Origin: Erodium maritimum | Taxonomy: Eukaryota > Streptophyta > Magnoliopsida > Geraniales > Geraniaceae | NCBI GenBank assembly: GCA_963921825.1 | Contig: OY997590.1 | Coordinates: forward strand, 56,782,012-56,846,011 | DNA length: 64,000 bases | Direction of reading: 5' to 3' | Part shown: piece by piece, positions 13,301-23,187 of the stretch | Layout: each line of letters opens with the position of its first letter | How positions within the stretch are numbered: position 1 is the first letter of the stretch | Made by a program: the position numbers and the translations under genes | Notes under the pieces: model-generated | What the model was told of the DNA's origin: nothing | Database searches by the model: none | Seen by the model: only the letters and a program-made list of their open reading frames with translations

Positions 13301-15037
13301 CCCTCGTTGATAATCCTGGAACCAGATCTCGGCGCGTCCCGTGAAATGCATCGCAGCGAGTCAGACTCGAAGGTCCTCCGGCACGGCACAAAGGTAGAAG
13401 TAGTTATCGCATTTGCGATTCCACGCTTGCACCACGATGCCGTCGAAGGTCGGAAATTGAAGTTGCGGTGTCCGAAATTGCAGAGGAGCCGTGGTGCGTG
13501 GTGGCTCGCCGTAGTGGTCACCGTCCTCTCTGTACCAGCCGCGGTTGCGGATGTCGTCTTGCTCCCGACGCCTTGGCCGAGGGCCTCCTTCCGCCTCCGG
13601 ACCTCTCTGTTGTGTGGTTGTCGGTCGACGCGGCGGTTCCTCGCTGCAACGCGACTCACCGTGCACCGCGGACTGGTCTGGTGCCTCCCTCGGTGACGGC
13701 GTCTGCAGTAGTGGCGGTCCTTCTGTGGCCGTAGCTCGGCGCTCAATGTTGTCGACCCTTCTGACGAGGTTCTGCGGCATGGTGGACATGTTTTGGAGCG
13801 TGGCGGCGATGTCGTTGAGCTGACCCTCAGTTCGGTCGGTCATTTCTTGTACCGGCGCGGTGGCTTGTTGCAGGCTTGCTTCTACAGCTCGACGTGCAAC
13901 TTCATCAAGATCTGTGGCTCTGGTCATGTTGACAGGTCGGTGGAGACGAAGCTCTGATACCAATTGTCACAACTTGGTGTGGAAATGAAGGGTTAAAAGG
14001 GAATTGCAGAGAATTGGAATTAGAAATGGGGGAATTGAATTGGGAAGAAGAAGAAGTTGAGTTCTTATTACTGAACTCCAAGGTCTCTACAGAAGCTTAC
14101 AATGGCAGACTCAGCTCTCCATTGCTAAGTTTCTCTCTACACTCTACACAGAACACACACAAGGTAATCGATACCCACATACAGACCCTCTCTACCATTT
14201 ATATAGCTCTAACAACTCTGCAATGGATCTAACAACCCTTTAACAAGAATCTAACAGACTCTCCACGTGGCTAACAGCTCCAACAAACTGGCCACGTGGC
14301 TTAACATCTCCTAAACCAGTCCTCATCTCTATTGTACTCATGACAAAAGAAAGCAGAACTTTCACTGAACCACATTTCACCAGAGAGAAAGGCACAATAA
14401 TTAGATGATGGCATCAAAAATGGGGGAATTTCTTGTTTAAGTGACTAGGTAGTGATGACATTGACCTGTGAAGAACAAGAAATAGAGCACAAGAAATGAG
14501 TTCATTGGGCTCTGATCACCATGCTCTCTTTCTTTCTTTTGATGATTAAGACCACTATATTTCCACACACACACCAAAAAAAAATCTATTAACCTATTAA
14601 TCTCCATGGCTTGTGTCACTGACACAAAGACACCAGAATGGAAGAATCTACGACAAAAACTAACTCCATCTCCATAGCTTAACAGCACAAAAAACACAAC
14701 CCATAAAACACCATAAATCAAAATTGAATGGTCACAAAAACCAACTCCAAACACAATGCCGAGAACTTACCTCCAATTCCTGAACAACACAACCCAGAAA
14801 AGACCATAAATCAAAATCGAAACTTCAAACAAGCAAATCACCTTCCTCAGTAATGGGTTTCTTCACTTCCTGCCTCTGGCTGCCAGCAACATTGCTGACC
14901 AACAATCTCCTCCTCCTCGAACGACTCGAAATCGGTGGTCTGATCAGCAACAGCTCCGACTGCTTTCCCAGACATCTGAAATCAAGCAATCTGGAGCCCG
15001 GCTGAACGGATGTTGCCGAGAATGGTAAGGAGCCCAT
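7310..15037 (-). CDS. PHO1: Plastidial alpha-1,4-glucan phosphorylase, L isozyme (15 exons, 948 aa)
   Basis: EC 2.4.1.1, family GT35: reversible phosphorolysis of alpha-1,4-glucans to glucose-1-phosphate in the plastid stroma, in starch and maltodextrin metabolism. Coding exons, minus strand: 15037-14842, 11799-11570, 11473-11372, 10978-10802, 10702-10427, 10324-10053, 9775-9658, 9564-9190, 9106-8954, 8850-8722, 8562-8326, 8128-8052, 7965-7779, 7702-7502, 7426-7310. All introns are GT-AG and exon phases agree, giving 948 residues against about 966 in potato (family knowledge). Residues 1 to about 55 are Ser/Arg-rich with RRRR, a transit peptide. Landmarks: [12 protein letters not shown] from 183, MNDTHP from 385, GGHAVNG from 557, [10 protein letters not shown] from 591, KRIHEYKRQ from 678, and the pyridoxal-phosphate Lys794 in [14 protein letters not shown]. 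An acidic insertion at about 498-547 marks the L type and is absent from cytosolic PHO2. No stop or frameshift is seen, so the gene appears functional. Confidence 0.97.
9565..9657 (-). other. PHO1: Intron 7 of PHO1: 93 nt, phase 0, no stop codon
   Basis: The donor is GTAAGC after ATTGATAAGGAG and the acceptor is TTAACCAG. The length is a multiple of three and the frame stays open across it. Retention would therefore add 31 residues between the GT35 core and the acidic L-type insertion. Known L-type proteins lack these residues, so splicing is the default reading. Confidence 0.85.
12037..12417 (-). repeat. 3' LTR of the intronic gag-only element
   Basis: 381 bp, nearly identical to 13965-14345. 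On the minus strand it starts TGTCATGAGTAC and ends CAAGTTGTGACA. A purine tract (minus-strand GTGAGGGAGGGGTAT, 12418-12432) lies just upstream in element orientation and is the expected second-strand primer. Confidence 0.93.
12581..13927 (-). pseudogene. gag of the intronic retrotransposon, two in-frame stops
   Basis: One reading frame runs from the ATG at 13927 ([10 protein letters not shown]) to a TAG at 12581, about 449 codons, with internal stops TGA at 13361-13363 and TAA at about 12946. It has an Arg/Pro-rich N-terminal half, then a Ty3/gypsy capsid-type core containing [27 protein letters not shown] and a [18 protein letters not shown] stretch. A CX2C...HX2C-type knuckle ([14 protein letters not shown]) sits near the C-terminus. 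In such elements the product packages RNA. The stops mean this copy cannot make full-length Gag, and there is no frameshift. Confidence 0.88.
13951..13962 (-). other. Primer binding site, tRNA-iMet type
   Basis: The minus strand reads TGGTATCAGAGC two bases after the 5' LTR (13965-14345). This is the classic plant initiator-methionine tRNA complement, and it fixes the element orientation. Confidence 0.92.
13965..14345 (-). repeat. 5' LTR of the intronic gag-only element
   Basis: 381 bp, direct copy of 12037-12417 with 5 substitutions seen. It is followed by target duplication AAAGA at 14346-14350. Confidence 0.93.
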
Positions 15038-16080
15038 TGCAGATCTCGGCAGCAGTTGCAGAAAATGAGTGAAAGAGAAGGTTTTGGATCTGGCTTCTTA
15101 TCTTGTAATGAGGTTCGAGAACACTCCCATTTTCGTTCTGTGGAACATGATCACTACATTTATGATTGGCTTCTTTTTAATCTATGCTTCAACGGTACCA
15201 GAGTCCTTGCCCCAAGCTACCATACAAAATAGCCATAGATATTTGTTTTGGAGAAGAAGGGCATATACGGATAGTTACAATTTTGCCCCTACTGATCACT
15301 CTAAATAACACTCACTGTCTTCCAAAAGGCATCCTTTACTTGCCAAAGTGCATGTAGACACTTCGCTATGAAAAAGCCATTTTTTGAGGGCCAATGTGAC
15401 CCTTGAAATGATAATTAAAAATCTCTGCCAGTTGCAATCCCATGTTCTCTTCTCACCCTAAAAAAAGGGACTTTATTTTTCGGGAAAATAACTTGTGAAT
15501 TATCTACTCTGATTCAAAGAATTTTCGTTCAATTTTTAAAATTAGTTTAGTTAGCTTTATGATCAAGTGATTAATGGCGATAAGATTGTACTTTCCCAAC
15601 TCCCTTGCATTGGTTTTGTTAGGAGATTTATAGATCGGATAATTTTAGATTCTATTCTATATCTTGATCATGGTTACATGTAAACTTATATCGGATCAAA
15701 ACTACTTTATGCTATTTTCCAAGATATTGCAGATTGATACGAGATTAGTTTTGTTGTTAGACTAGTTATTTGAATGTGGTAGAGATTATACTCAATGGCG
15801 AAGCTAGGTGAGGGGCATTAATATTTTCTTTGTAATAATTTTAATATAAAAATAATAAAAATAAAATTTAAAATATTAATATTGTATAAAAACAATCTCT
15901 ACTTATAACAAGGCGTGGTTTCAAAGATTTTATATTTTAAAAGTTTTGTAAAAATTATCAATGGTAGTACTTTAATTTTTTTGTAAAATATTATCAATGG
16001 TAGTACGATAAAAAATATTTCTTTCGATGTATAATGTTATACTATCGTTTATCCATTATATATTTGGAACAAAATCTCAA
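15038..16080. other. Upstream region of PHO1, presumed 5' UTR and promoter
   Basis: The first bases above the PHO1 start codon must hold its 5' UTR and promoter, but I find no clear TATA box or other defined element. From about 15400 the sequence is very AT-rich. Near 15799 a phrase GGCGAAGCTAGG resembles hAT (Tip100-like) ends but has no partner. Confidence 0.45.
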
Positions 16081-16694
16081 TTATTCATCTACATTGTTTT
16101 GAAAAGAATTCCTTACATAATTTAACATATTGCAACATTGCATCATGCGCAGCCCCACCACTAGGGTTTTGCGACAGACGACAGCGGTGGAAGTTTTCAC
16201 CACCTCCGGATATGTGAGAGATGGAGAGAGCGGCAAGCAGAGAGCGGCGTTCGGCCGTGTGGTTCCCCGCATCCCACCGTCTCGATTTTCTCCACGTTCC
16301 ACATCGCCGATGTCAGACGTGGAGGTTCTCGTCGGATCTCTCAGAGGAGGAGTCGCGGGTCTCGTCTCAGAGGTCCTGACAACACAGAGGATCGGGGGGG
16401 AAGGCCCACCGTCGATGCTGGCGACGCGTGTGGTGGTTGCGGAGTCGGAGTCCGTGGGGTCTGAGCCCGACAGACGACGGGAGAAGGTGGTGGCGTTGCA
16501 GGGGAAAGAGGAACGGGAGGCTAGGGTTCCAAGCATATTTTCTTGGGTCGTGACGAATTTCGGCGGCCGGCATGAGAAGATGGCGGCGCTAGTGAAGACG
16601 GCGGTGTGTTGGCTAGGGCTCCGAGAGAAGGGTTGACGGCGCTGCAGACAAGGGAATATGAGGCTCGGTGGTCTTGGGCCGAGATAGGCTCTGG
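16081..16694. other. GC-richer segment with long open frames on both strands, unassigned
   Basis: Overlapping open frames run on the plus strand (16130-16636, 168 codons) and the minus strand (from the solo LTR down to 16081). The minus frame crosses into the LTR, so it is not a gene as it stands. Neither translation shows a known domain. Base composition is richer in G+C than its AT-rich left neighbour. It reads continuously with 19856 onward once the solo LTR is removed and is probably part of an older unclassified element. Confidence 0.4.
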
Positions 16695-16699
16695 TTACG

Positions 16700-19600
16700 T
16701 GTAAGAACCGCCCCCAGTCAATACCGGTCAAACCGGTGAATCTCGGGAACAGTTGACTTTCCGTCGGAAAAGTTAACCGATGACTCCGGGAGTCATTCGG
16801 GACCTTCCCGGGACCCAAAAATCTTAGTCGTCATTACGGTTAGCTTAGTTGGGTCGTTTCCTTTCAAATGACTACTTTTGCAAAAAAAAAGTCAAATTCG
16901 GGTCAAACGGGGTCGAATTAGAGGTCTTATCGAATTAATTTAATTTAAGCTGAGATATTTTGGGGTAAAGGTGGACCCCACATGGACACATGTCCATGTG
17001 TCTTGGAGGAGAAGAAAAGAGGGGAAAAAGACTCTTTGGTCCCCACTTGTGGACAAAAGAGAGAGAGAGGGACCAAAGGACGAAATGGACATTTCTACCT
17101 TTAGGATAAGGACCACTTTTGGGCAATTTTCAGCTCATTTCTACACCCTTGGCCGAACAACATAGAGAGAGAGAGAAAGAGAGCTTGAAGCCTCCATTGC
17201 TTGAAGAAGAAGAAGAAGGTGAAGAAAAGGAGCTCCTTTGGTGGATTTTCAACACCAATCTTCTCCAAATTTACTCCATTCTCATCCCCTCTTCATTCCT
17301 AAGGTGAGTGACCACTAAAAACACTCTTTTAATGAACTTTGGGGTTGTGCGTTTGGTAGAAATTGCATGAACTAGGCTTGGGTTTTAGGGAATTGAGGTT
17401 TTTCATGTTTAAATAGATGAGTTGTGGAGAAAAGTGGAGATTGATGATGAAATTTCATTGGGTTTTCGTGGTTTTGATGAAACCCACCATGGGTCTTGAA
17501 ATTTTGGAGTTATTGAGGTTGATTTTGAGGTTTTGGAACTTGACAATGGAGTTTTGGAGAATCTAGAGCTTGTTAGGAACTTATTGGGAGAAATGAGGTA
17601 TTTTTCCGTCGACCGGAGGTTTGCCGGAGCTCCGTCCGGCCACCGGAGTTCCAGTCACCGGGTAAAGTGACCGGTCATGGTTGGAGAAAAGGGTCACGGG
17701 ACCGTGATCGGCCACACGGTGGCGGTCCGGTCCGGCCACCCACTGTCCACTCAGCCCGGGATGCGGGTTGTCGTGTTCGGGGGGTCTTGGGTGAACCCCG
17801 GATCGATAATTCACTCCCGGAACGAATTATGGAAGTGATTCGTGGATTTTCGTAAATTGTAGTTAGAAACTTTAACTGCGGAATTAGAACGCTCGGACAT
17901 TGGAAATTGATTCAGTCAAGTGCATTGGAGCACGTGAATTTAATTAGGAATGATAGAAACAAAAATGGTAGTTTTCGGGACACCGAGGAACGTTTTCCCG
18001 ATCCCGGGCATATTCGCCAAACCGGGCGAAATGGGCCATTCCGGGTACATTTTGACAAGTGGAGTATTTGTTTGGGTGTTTTCTCTTTAAGCATCCTTGA
18101 ACTACTATTGATTCTCGTATTACTTTGTGATCTTAGACGTTATTCCCGATCACGACGGATGAGGCTACTAGGCGATTCGTGGTTCTTCGCGTTTGGATAG
18201 CGGTTGAGGTAGGGAAAAGTAAATTGCATATAGGATTTAAGTAACCGGAATGTTGTAGAATCAAATGTAGGATGTGAATAACTAGGGTAGTCATTGATAA
18301 CATGGAACCACCTGCGGGCCAGGTCGTGCCCGTAGGTGTGGGAATTGATGTGCTGTAGAATTGCATGTGGGTCCCTGGTTGGGCCCGTAGGATTGTGTGA
18401 TGATTGCTCTTGGTTTTGATTAGTAGATTGGGTATGATTAATCAGTGGTATGTTCCGTTGTCAATTAATGATCATGGTATGATATGTTGGTATGATATGT
18501 TCGGTATGACGTGAACTACTGCCTTGTGATATGATCGGGTGAATGATAGACCGATGTGGTGTGTTCACTAAGATATGTTGTGGGGAATATTGGTGTGCAT
18601 TATTTCTTGTGATGTGTTTGAGACCCTGTATGTGTGTACCCCGTTGGGATGTCTATGCCGAGGATGGTGTGTCGGTCCGATATCGTGGCTGATGTTGTGT
18701 GTTCCGGCACGATATGTTTCGAGGCGGTGTGTTCCGGTACGATACCTATATCGAAGGAGGATTACGATATAGGATATCTAGACCGAGGCTTCCGGTATGA
18801 TATCTATATCGAAGGAGGATTCCGGTATAGGATATCTAGACCGAGGCTAGGTGTTCCGGTATGATATCTATACCGAATGAGGATTCCGGTATAGGATATC
18901 TAGGCCGAGGGTGGTGTGGCGGGACGATATCTAGGCCGATGATGTGTGTCGGGTAGATATGTTCCGAGGTTAGGTGTTCCGGCATGATATCCCGACAAAT
19001 ACTGTGTGTTCAGATATACGTATATCATGACCGATACTGTGTGTTCCGGTACGATACCTATATCGAAGGAGGATTCCGATATAGGATATCTAGACCGATG
19101 CTAGGTGTTCTGGTATGATACCTATATAGAAGGAGGATTCCGGTATAGGATAACCTGACCGAGGCTATGTGTTCTGATAAACGTATATCAATATTGTGTG
19201 TTCCGGTATGATACCTATGCTGAAGGAGGATTCCGGTATGATACCTATGTTGTGTATTACGGTGTATATTGGTAATGATTTACTGTGTGTATTTAATCGA
19301 TGACTCCTTGAGATATGGTTTGGGTATGAACTTTGAGAAATTATTAATTGTTGAGCCGGGTTGATTTCACACGCTAAGTGTGGTGTTTGGGTAAGTGATG
19401 TGATCACACGAGGTATGGTCAAGTGAGGTTGATTACGATTGTGGTTGTGATTATTGTTCGATTCGTTAGTTATCGTGCTCTACTAATATGCCCTATTTGG
19501 ACGGTTACCCGTGGTGGTGAGCGGATAGCTCATCCCCTTAACTACTTTTTCCTACTGAGCGAAAACTCACCCCCTCCATTACTGGTTTTACAGGTTTCGA

Positions 19601-19850
19601 CCGTGAGTTGGTTTATAGGACGTCTCAGAGCTGGGGAGCTTAGCGAGAGTCCTAGTGTTGGATGGTCTAGAGACGTACTTTCTTTTTCGTACTAAACTTC
19701 TTTTAATTGAATTCTGAGTTTTTGACTCGTGGTATCGGAATTATTGATTTTAACCTATTATTGGAGGATTATTTCGCTTAAACTTGCATTTATTGTATTC
19801 ATTTTAGTTCACGTCTCGAGTCCGGTCAAAATCGGATTTGGGGCGTGACA
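16700..19850 (+). mobile_element. Solo LTR, 3151 bp, chromovirus-like Ty3/gypsy, TSD TTACG
   Basis: The segment begins TGTAAGAACCGCCCCC and ends GGATTTGGGGCGTGACA. It is bounded on both sides by TTACG (16695-16699 and 19851-19855). The end sequence and the phrase CCTACTGAGCGAAAACTCACCCC at about 19550 are shared in pattern with the LTR at 23188-25729, so both belong to related lineages. No primer site or coding region follows, and the perfect 5-bp duplication marks it as a solo LTR left by recombination between the two LTRs of a full element. Strand is assigned from the similarity to the LTR that precedes a primer site at 25733. Confidence 0.88.
18690..19260 (+). repeat. Tandem array inside the solo LTR, units about 60-70 bp
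   Basis: Variants of GATACCTATATCGAAGGAGG, ATTCCGGTATAGGATATCTA and GACCGAGGCTAGGTGTTCCG repeat in order at least six times with drift. Many units contain GATATC and GGTATAGGATATC palindromic cores. It does not encode protein. Unit number probably varies between copies of the family. Confidence 0.75.
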
Positions 19851-19855
19851 TTACG

Positions 19856-20825
19856 GGTCGGTCCGGGCTGGCCGGGCCGGGTCGGACCTAGTCTAGGCTG
19901 AGGAGAAAACCGGTTGGGGTGGCCTGGGTCAGGTCGGGTTGGACCGGGTCGGGTCTGGAGGTTCGGGTGGTCTGGGTTCGGGCTGGGGTAGATCTCCGTG
20001 GGTCGGCCTGTCTGCGGCTTTTAAATAGGTCAGGGCAGATCCTGGGTCTGTTTTGGCACGGATCTCGAGGAGTTCTCAGAATTATGATGGAGCATCAAAC
20101 ATAGCAGCGGCGGGGGGCTTCAGGCACCCTCGCCTCGCGGAATGATTCCAATAGGGTCTAGGGAGGGGTCGGTCGACTGCACGGCCTCCCTAGACGTAAG
20201 GTGGCAACGGTTCCACCCAACAGTCGACAAGGTTCTCCCCTACCAGTTCGGGGTCAGCACTCTCGCGTTCAGGAGCCCTACAAGTATCAGTCAAGGGAGG
20301 ACGATGCACGCTGACTTCCCTGGGGAGTTATCGGTCCACCACTACAAAATCTACACTTGGTCTGCTCGATCAGTGTCTATTGGTTGGAGCATGTTGTATT
20401 AGTGTCTTCGGATGCTACCGCAGTACCCCCCCCCCCCCCCCCAATGCCTAGAGCAACATTTACTTTTACGTTCTTGTTTTCCAATATTATTCTAGTTTCT
20501 TGGTTGTACGACGAGAGCAATTTTTGGGATCACCTGAATGCTTTAATTAATAATATTTCCATTCCTTAAAAAAAACATAATTGAACTAAATTTAGTATAT
20601 TAATAATATATTAATATTTTATTTCCCTTTAAAAAATTAATTGTTATAATAAATATGACTATCGTTAAATTAAATAGTACTAACACAAATAAAAATTTAA
20701 ACATTTGAAAACAAATCATTTTGGAAATTAAAGAAATAGAAACTGAAATAGATAAAACTCAATAAAATCAGTTTTGTTTAACTAAAAAAAAATAGGAAAA
20801 CAATTTTATTACTTAAAATAAAAAG
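19856..20825 (+). other. GC-rich low-complexity tract, poly-C run and AT-rich tail, unassigned
   Basis: Positions 19856-20010 are a degenerate mixture of GGGTCGG, GGGCCGGG and GGTTCGGG words. Positions 20100-20400 are GC-rich but without a recognised domain. A run of 17 C lies at 20426-20442, and from 20570 the sequence becomes AT-rich. This is the right half of the segment split by the solo LTR. Confidence 0.45.
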
Positions 20826-20830
20826 GGTTA

Positions 20831-20948
20831 TTTTCACCTCAATACCCTAACTTTCATTTGTGGCGACTCAATACCCTAGAATGTTATTTTGTGTCACTTT
20901 AGTACCTACCGTTAGTTTCAGTCTATTTTCCATCCATTTTTCCATCCA
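20831..20948 (+). repeat. Left arm of a distant inverted repeat (partner 35351-35464)
   Basis: The arm contains TTTTCACCTCAATACCCTAA, then a second CTCAATACCCTAGAATGT, then TTAGTACCTACCG and TTCCATCC. The reverse complement of 35351-35464 has the same words in the same order, with about three-quarters of bases matching by eye. Either the arms are termini of one old element now split by nested insertions, or they are two copies of one MITE family in opposite orientation. Confidence 0.6.
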
Positions 20949-21264
20949 AACACCTAAAACGTTCATAATACCCCTCACTAACAGTCAAAATTTCAAACTC
21001 ATGCCAAAAATTATTTTCATTTATTTATTTTATGAAAATTTGTTTTTAATTTTTAAAAAATAGATTTTATATTAAAAAATTCAATTTTTTTAGTTAAAAA
21101 ATCAATATTTAATTTAAAAAATCAAATTTATTTTTTTAAACTGTTTTTATTTAAAAAAAATCAGTTTTTATTGTTGAAAAATCAGTTTTTATTACAAAAA
21201 ATTATTTTTTAATTTCATATATATTTAATCCTTTTTTGTTTTTCAATATTCAATTATTATATTA

Positions 21265-22041
21265 CAGTAAAACCTCTATAAATTAATACTCGATAAATTA
21301 ATAACTCGATAAAATTAATAATTTGTCTAGTCCCAACTTGGGACCAGTATAAAATTGGACCCCAATCGATAAAATAATAATTTTTGAAATTCCAATGTAT
21401 ATATATATTGGTCCCAACGAAACTATAAATTAATAATTACTAAAAGATTTCATATATGTATGTGTGTGATATACTTCAAAAATCGAAGATTGTCTAGTAA
21501 AACATGAATCTATAAGTCACTTGTTTTTTGTTGAACTTCAAATCTATATTCATTTCATCTTTAAATTTCCTCGTTGCACTTAAGACTTGGGGCATTGCCT
21601 TCTCGTATTGCAAAAAAAAGTTCTGAAGAGTTGTTGCCGCTTGTAATGCTTCTCTCCGAGTAACCGGTTCCAAAGCTATAGAATCATCCTCAACTTCGTC
21701 ATCGACCGAATTTTGAATGGTACCCGCCACAATTTCTTCAATGCTTTGAACCTCGTAACATTCATTATTTTCACCATGGTAATCTAACAAGTGATTCACA
21801 TCCATTTTGTGCCGATAATGCATACCTGTAATCAAGTTCTCAAGCTCAAGAATGTCTTCTCCAGAATTTGCATCATTTAAACCACTTGAGCCGGTTGCAG
21901 TCGTCGAACGAATTTTGCAGTGTTGAAAGCAATTTGCTATGGTCTCTTGTTTTACATTTTACCAATATTTAAAATAAGAATAAGTTTAAAAAAAACAAAA
22001 AAATAATTCCAAATCGTCTTCTTTGTTGCGCCCGGCCAGAT
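21265..22041 (-). mobile_element. 3' part of a pogo-like (Lemi1/Emigrant type) DNA transposon
   Basis: The terminus CAGTAAAACCTCTATAAATT at 21265, directly after a TA, matches the Emigrant/Lemi1 terminal inverted repeat of plants (established family knowledge). The adjoining sequence encodes the C-terminus of a pogo-type transposase on the minus strand, so this is the 3' end of the element. The 5' end and the catalytic domain are missing. Confidence 0.75.
21494..21954 (-). pseudogene. C-terminal fragment of pogo/tigger-type DDE transposase
   Basis: The open minus-strand frame, without its own start, contains ETIANCFQHCKI early and later RREALQAATTLQNFF, a pattern of plant pogo-like transposase C-termini in which a helical stretch follows the DDE domain. 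The region is acidic in the middle (DDEVEDDS). The DDE catalytic core and the N-terminal CENP-B-type DNA-binding domain are absent, so the fragment is inactive. A second copy of its upstream half lies at 34483-34797. Confidence 0.75.
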
Positions 22042-23187
22042 TCCGACGATACCCATTCATACATTCAACACATTCTCTCGTTACTCGTGTTGTGTCTCTC
22101 ATTATGTTTTGTAGGTGATTTGATCGAAAAAAGGGCTAAAATAGAGGAGAATCCAGTTTTAGGAGTTTTGGAAATTGGCTGATCTTACGAAGGGCATAAC
22201 TCCTTCATACATACTCCGATTGCCTTGAATTTTATGTCAAATCGAATGGAATTCAGAGATCTATAACTTTCGTCAAGGGCCCAAGACCATCAAAAACTCT
22301 CTGTTTCACCACGGAGCCGTGACATGGTCCGTGACGGGTCCCACTATGGAGCCGTGACGGAGATCGAAAACGGCCAAAAACTCTCTGATCTATCAAGGAG
22401 CCGTGACATGTTCCATGACGGGTCCCATCACGGAGCCGTGACATGGTCCGTGACGGGTCCCACTATGGAGCCGTGACGAAGATCTAAAACGGCCAAAAAC
22501 TCTCTGATCCATCAAGGATCCGTGACATGGTCCGTGACGGGTCCCATCATGGAGCCATGACGCGCGCGCAGACTAACTTCCCTAATTCGTTTCAGATTCG
22601 ATTTTTACCCTATTTAACCCAAAATTCAGCATTCCAATAGAGGGAACTTGTATTTTTGAGAGCTAAGAAGAGAGGGGAGTGGAGAGCAAGCTAGGGAGAG
22701 GATTTCTACTTGGAAGAACATCATTGTAATCAATATTGGGTATTGTATTTCTCTACTTTATTCAATTATGAAGCTTTGTTTATGTTCATCAATGTCATCT
22801 TCTTTTTCCTTGTTCATGAGTAACTAAAACCTCATAATCTAGGGTTATGGGGGAGTAGAGATTTAAGTTCCAATGTGTTGAATGTATGAATGTGTATTGT
22901 GTTGAATGATTCGATTTAGGGTTTGTGTTTAAGTTAAGCTTAATGCTTTATCTCCCGGGTAGGCCTGATAGAAGGTGGGAATTGCAATCTGACACTCGTG
23001 AGAGGTGGGTTGCAATTATGTCAGAAATCTTATACAAATTGGGTTTAAATCTAGACTAGTGATAGTTAGGTTAACACGATTGCAATAACCATAGGGTTCA
23101 TACCGAAAGTTAGAAATTATCAGAGAACGTAATGCTTTGGGTCTCCCTACATCCTGATTCGTGAGAGCTTGGTGGTTAGATTCCATT
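22042..23187 (+). mobile_element. 5' LTR portion of an Athila/Tat-like (Ty3/gypsy) element
   Basis: This is non-coding sequence with the texture of Athila/Tat LTRs, including the phrases GGGCATAACTCC, GTGGGAATTGCAATCTGAC and CATAGGGTTCATACC. It is interrupted at 23188 by the chromovirus-like LTR. A tRNA-Asp primer site and Athila-like coding sequence resume beyond that insert at about 27735. The left boundary is the end of the pogo copy. The right part of the LTR is missing. Confidence 0.55.
22292..22560 (+). repeat. Tandem repeat built on GGAGCCGTGACATGGTCCGT
   Basis: Units of about 120 bp contain GGCCAAAAACTCTCTGATC, then alternating GGAGCCGTGAC and CCGTGACGGGTCCCA words, two to three times with small changes. 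The words are themselves partly palindromic. It lies within the Athila/Tat-like LTR. Confidence 0.75.

Larger units (their letters stand above)
12037..14345 (-). mobile_element. Complete gag-only LTR retrotransposon (TR-GAG type, Ty3/gypsy-like) in PHO1 intron 1
   Basis: Two 381-bp LTRs (12037-12417 and 13965-14345) in direct orientation start TG and end CA on both strands. They are flanked by a 5-bp target duplication AAAGA at 12032-12036 and 14346-14350. The internal 1547 bp contain a tRNA-iMet primer site, a polypurine tract and a gag frame with a zinc knuckle, but no protease, RT, RNase H or integrase. It lies in the same direction as PHO1, so the pre-mRNA carries its sense strand. I count 5 differences between the LTRs (about 1.3%), so the insertion is fairly recent. 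Without it intron 1 would be about 730 bp. Confidence 0.93.

Noticed and set aside
12453-13823. Several long plus-strand open frames opposite the gag of the intronic element
   Set aside because: They are GC-driven antisense shadows of gag, without domains, and differ in frame from each other.
7310-15037. Cytosolic (H-type, PHO2) glucan phosphorylase as the identity of the gene
   Set aside because: The transit-peptide exon and the acidic insertion between the two halves of the enzyme mark the plastidial L-type.
16081-16818. 245-codon minus-strand frame as a possible gene
   Set aside because: It starts inside the solo LTR and crosses the target duplication, so it is a chance fusion. No known domain.
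22253-22560. CRISPR-like array of direct repeats
   Set aside because: Repeats are contiguous and diverged without unique spacers, in a plant LTR. No cas genes and not a prokaryotic genome.
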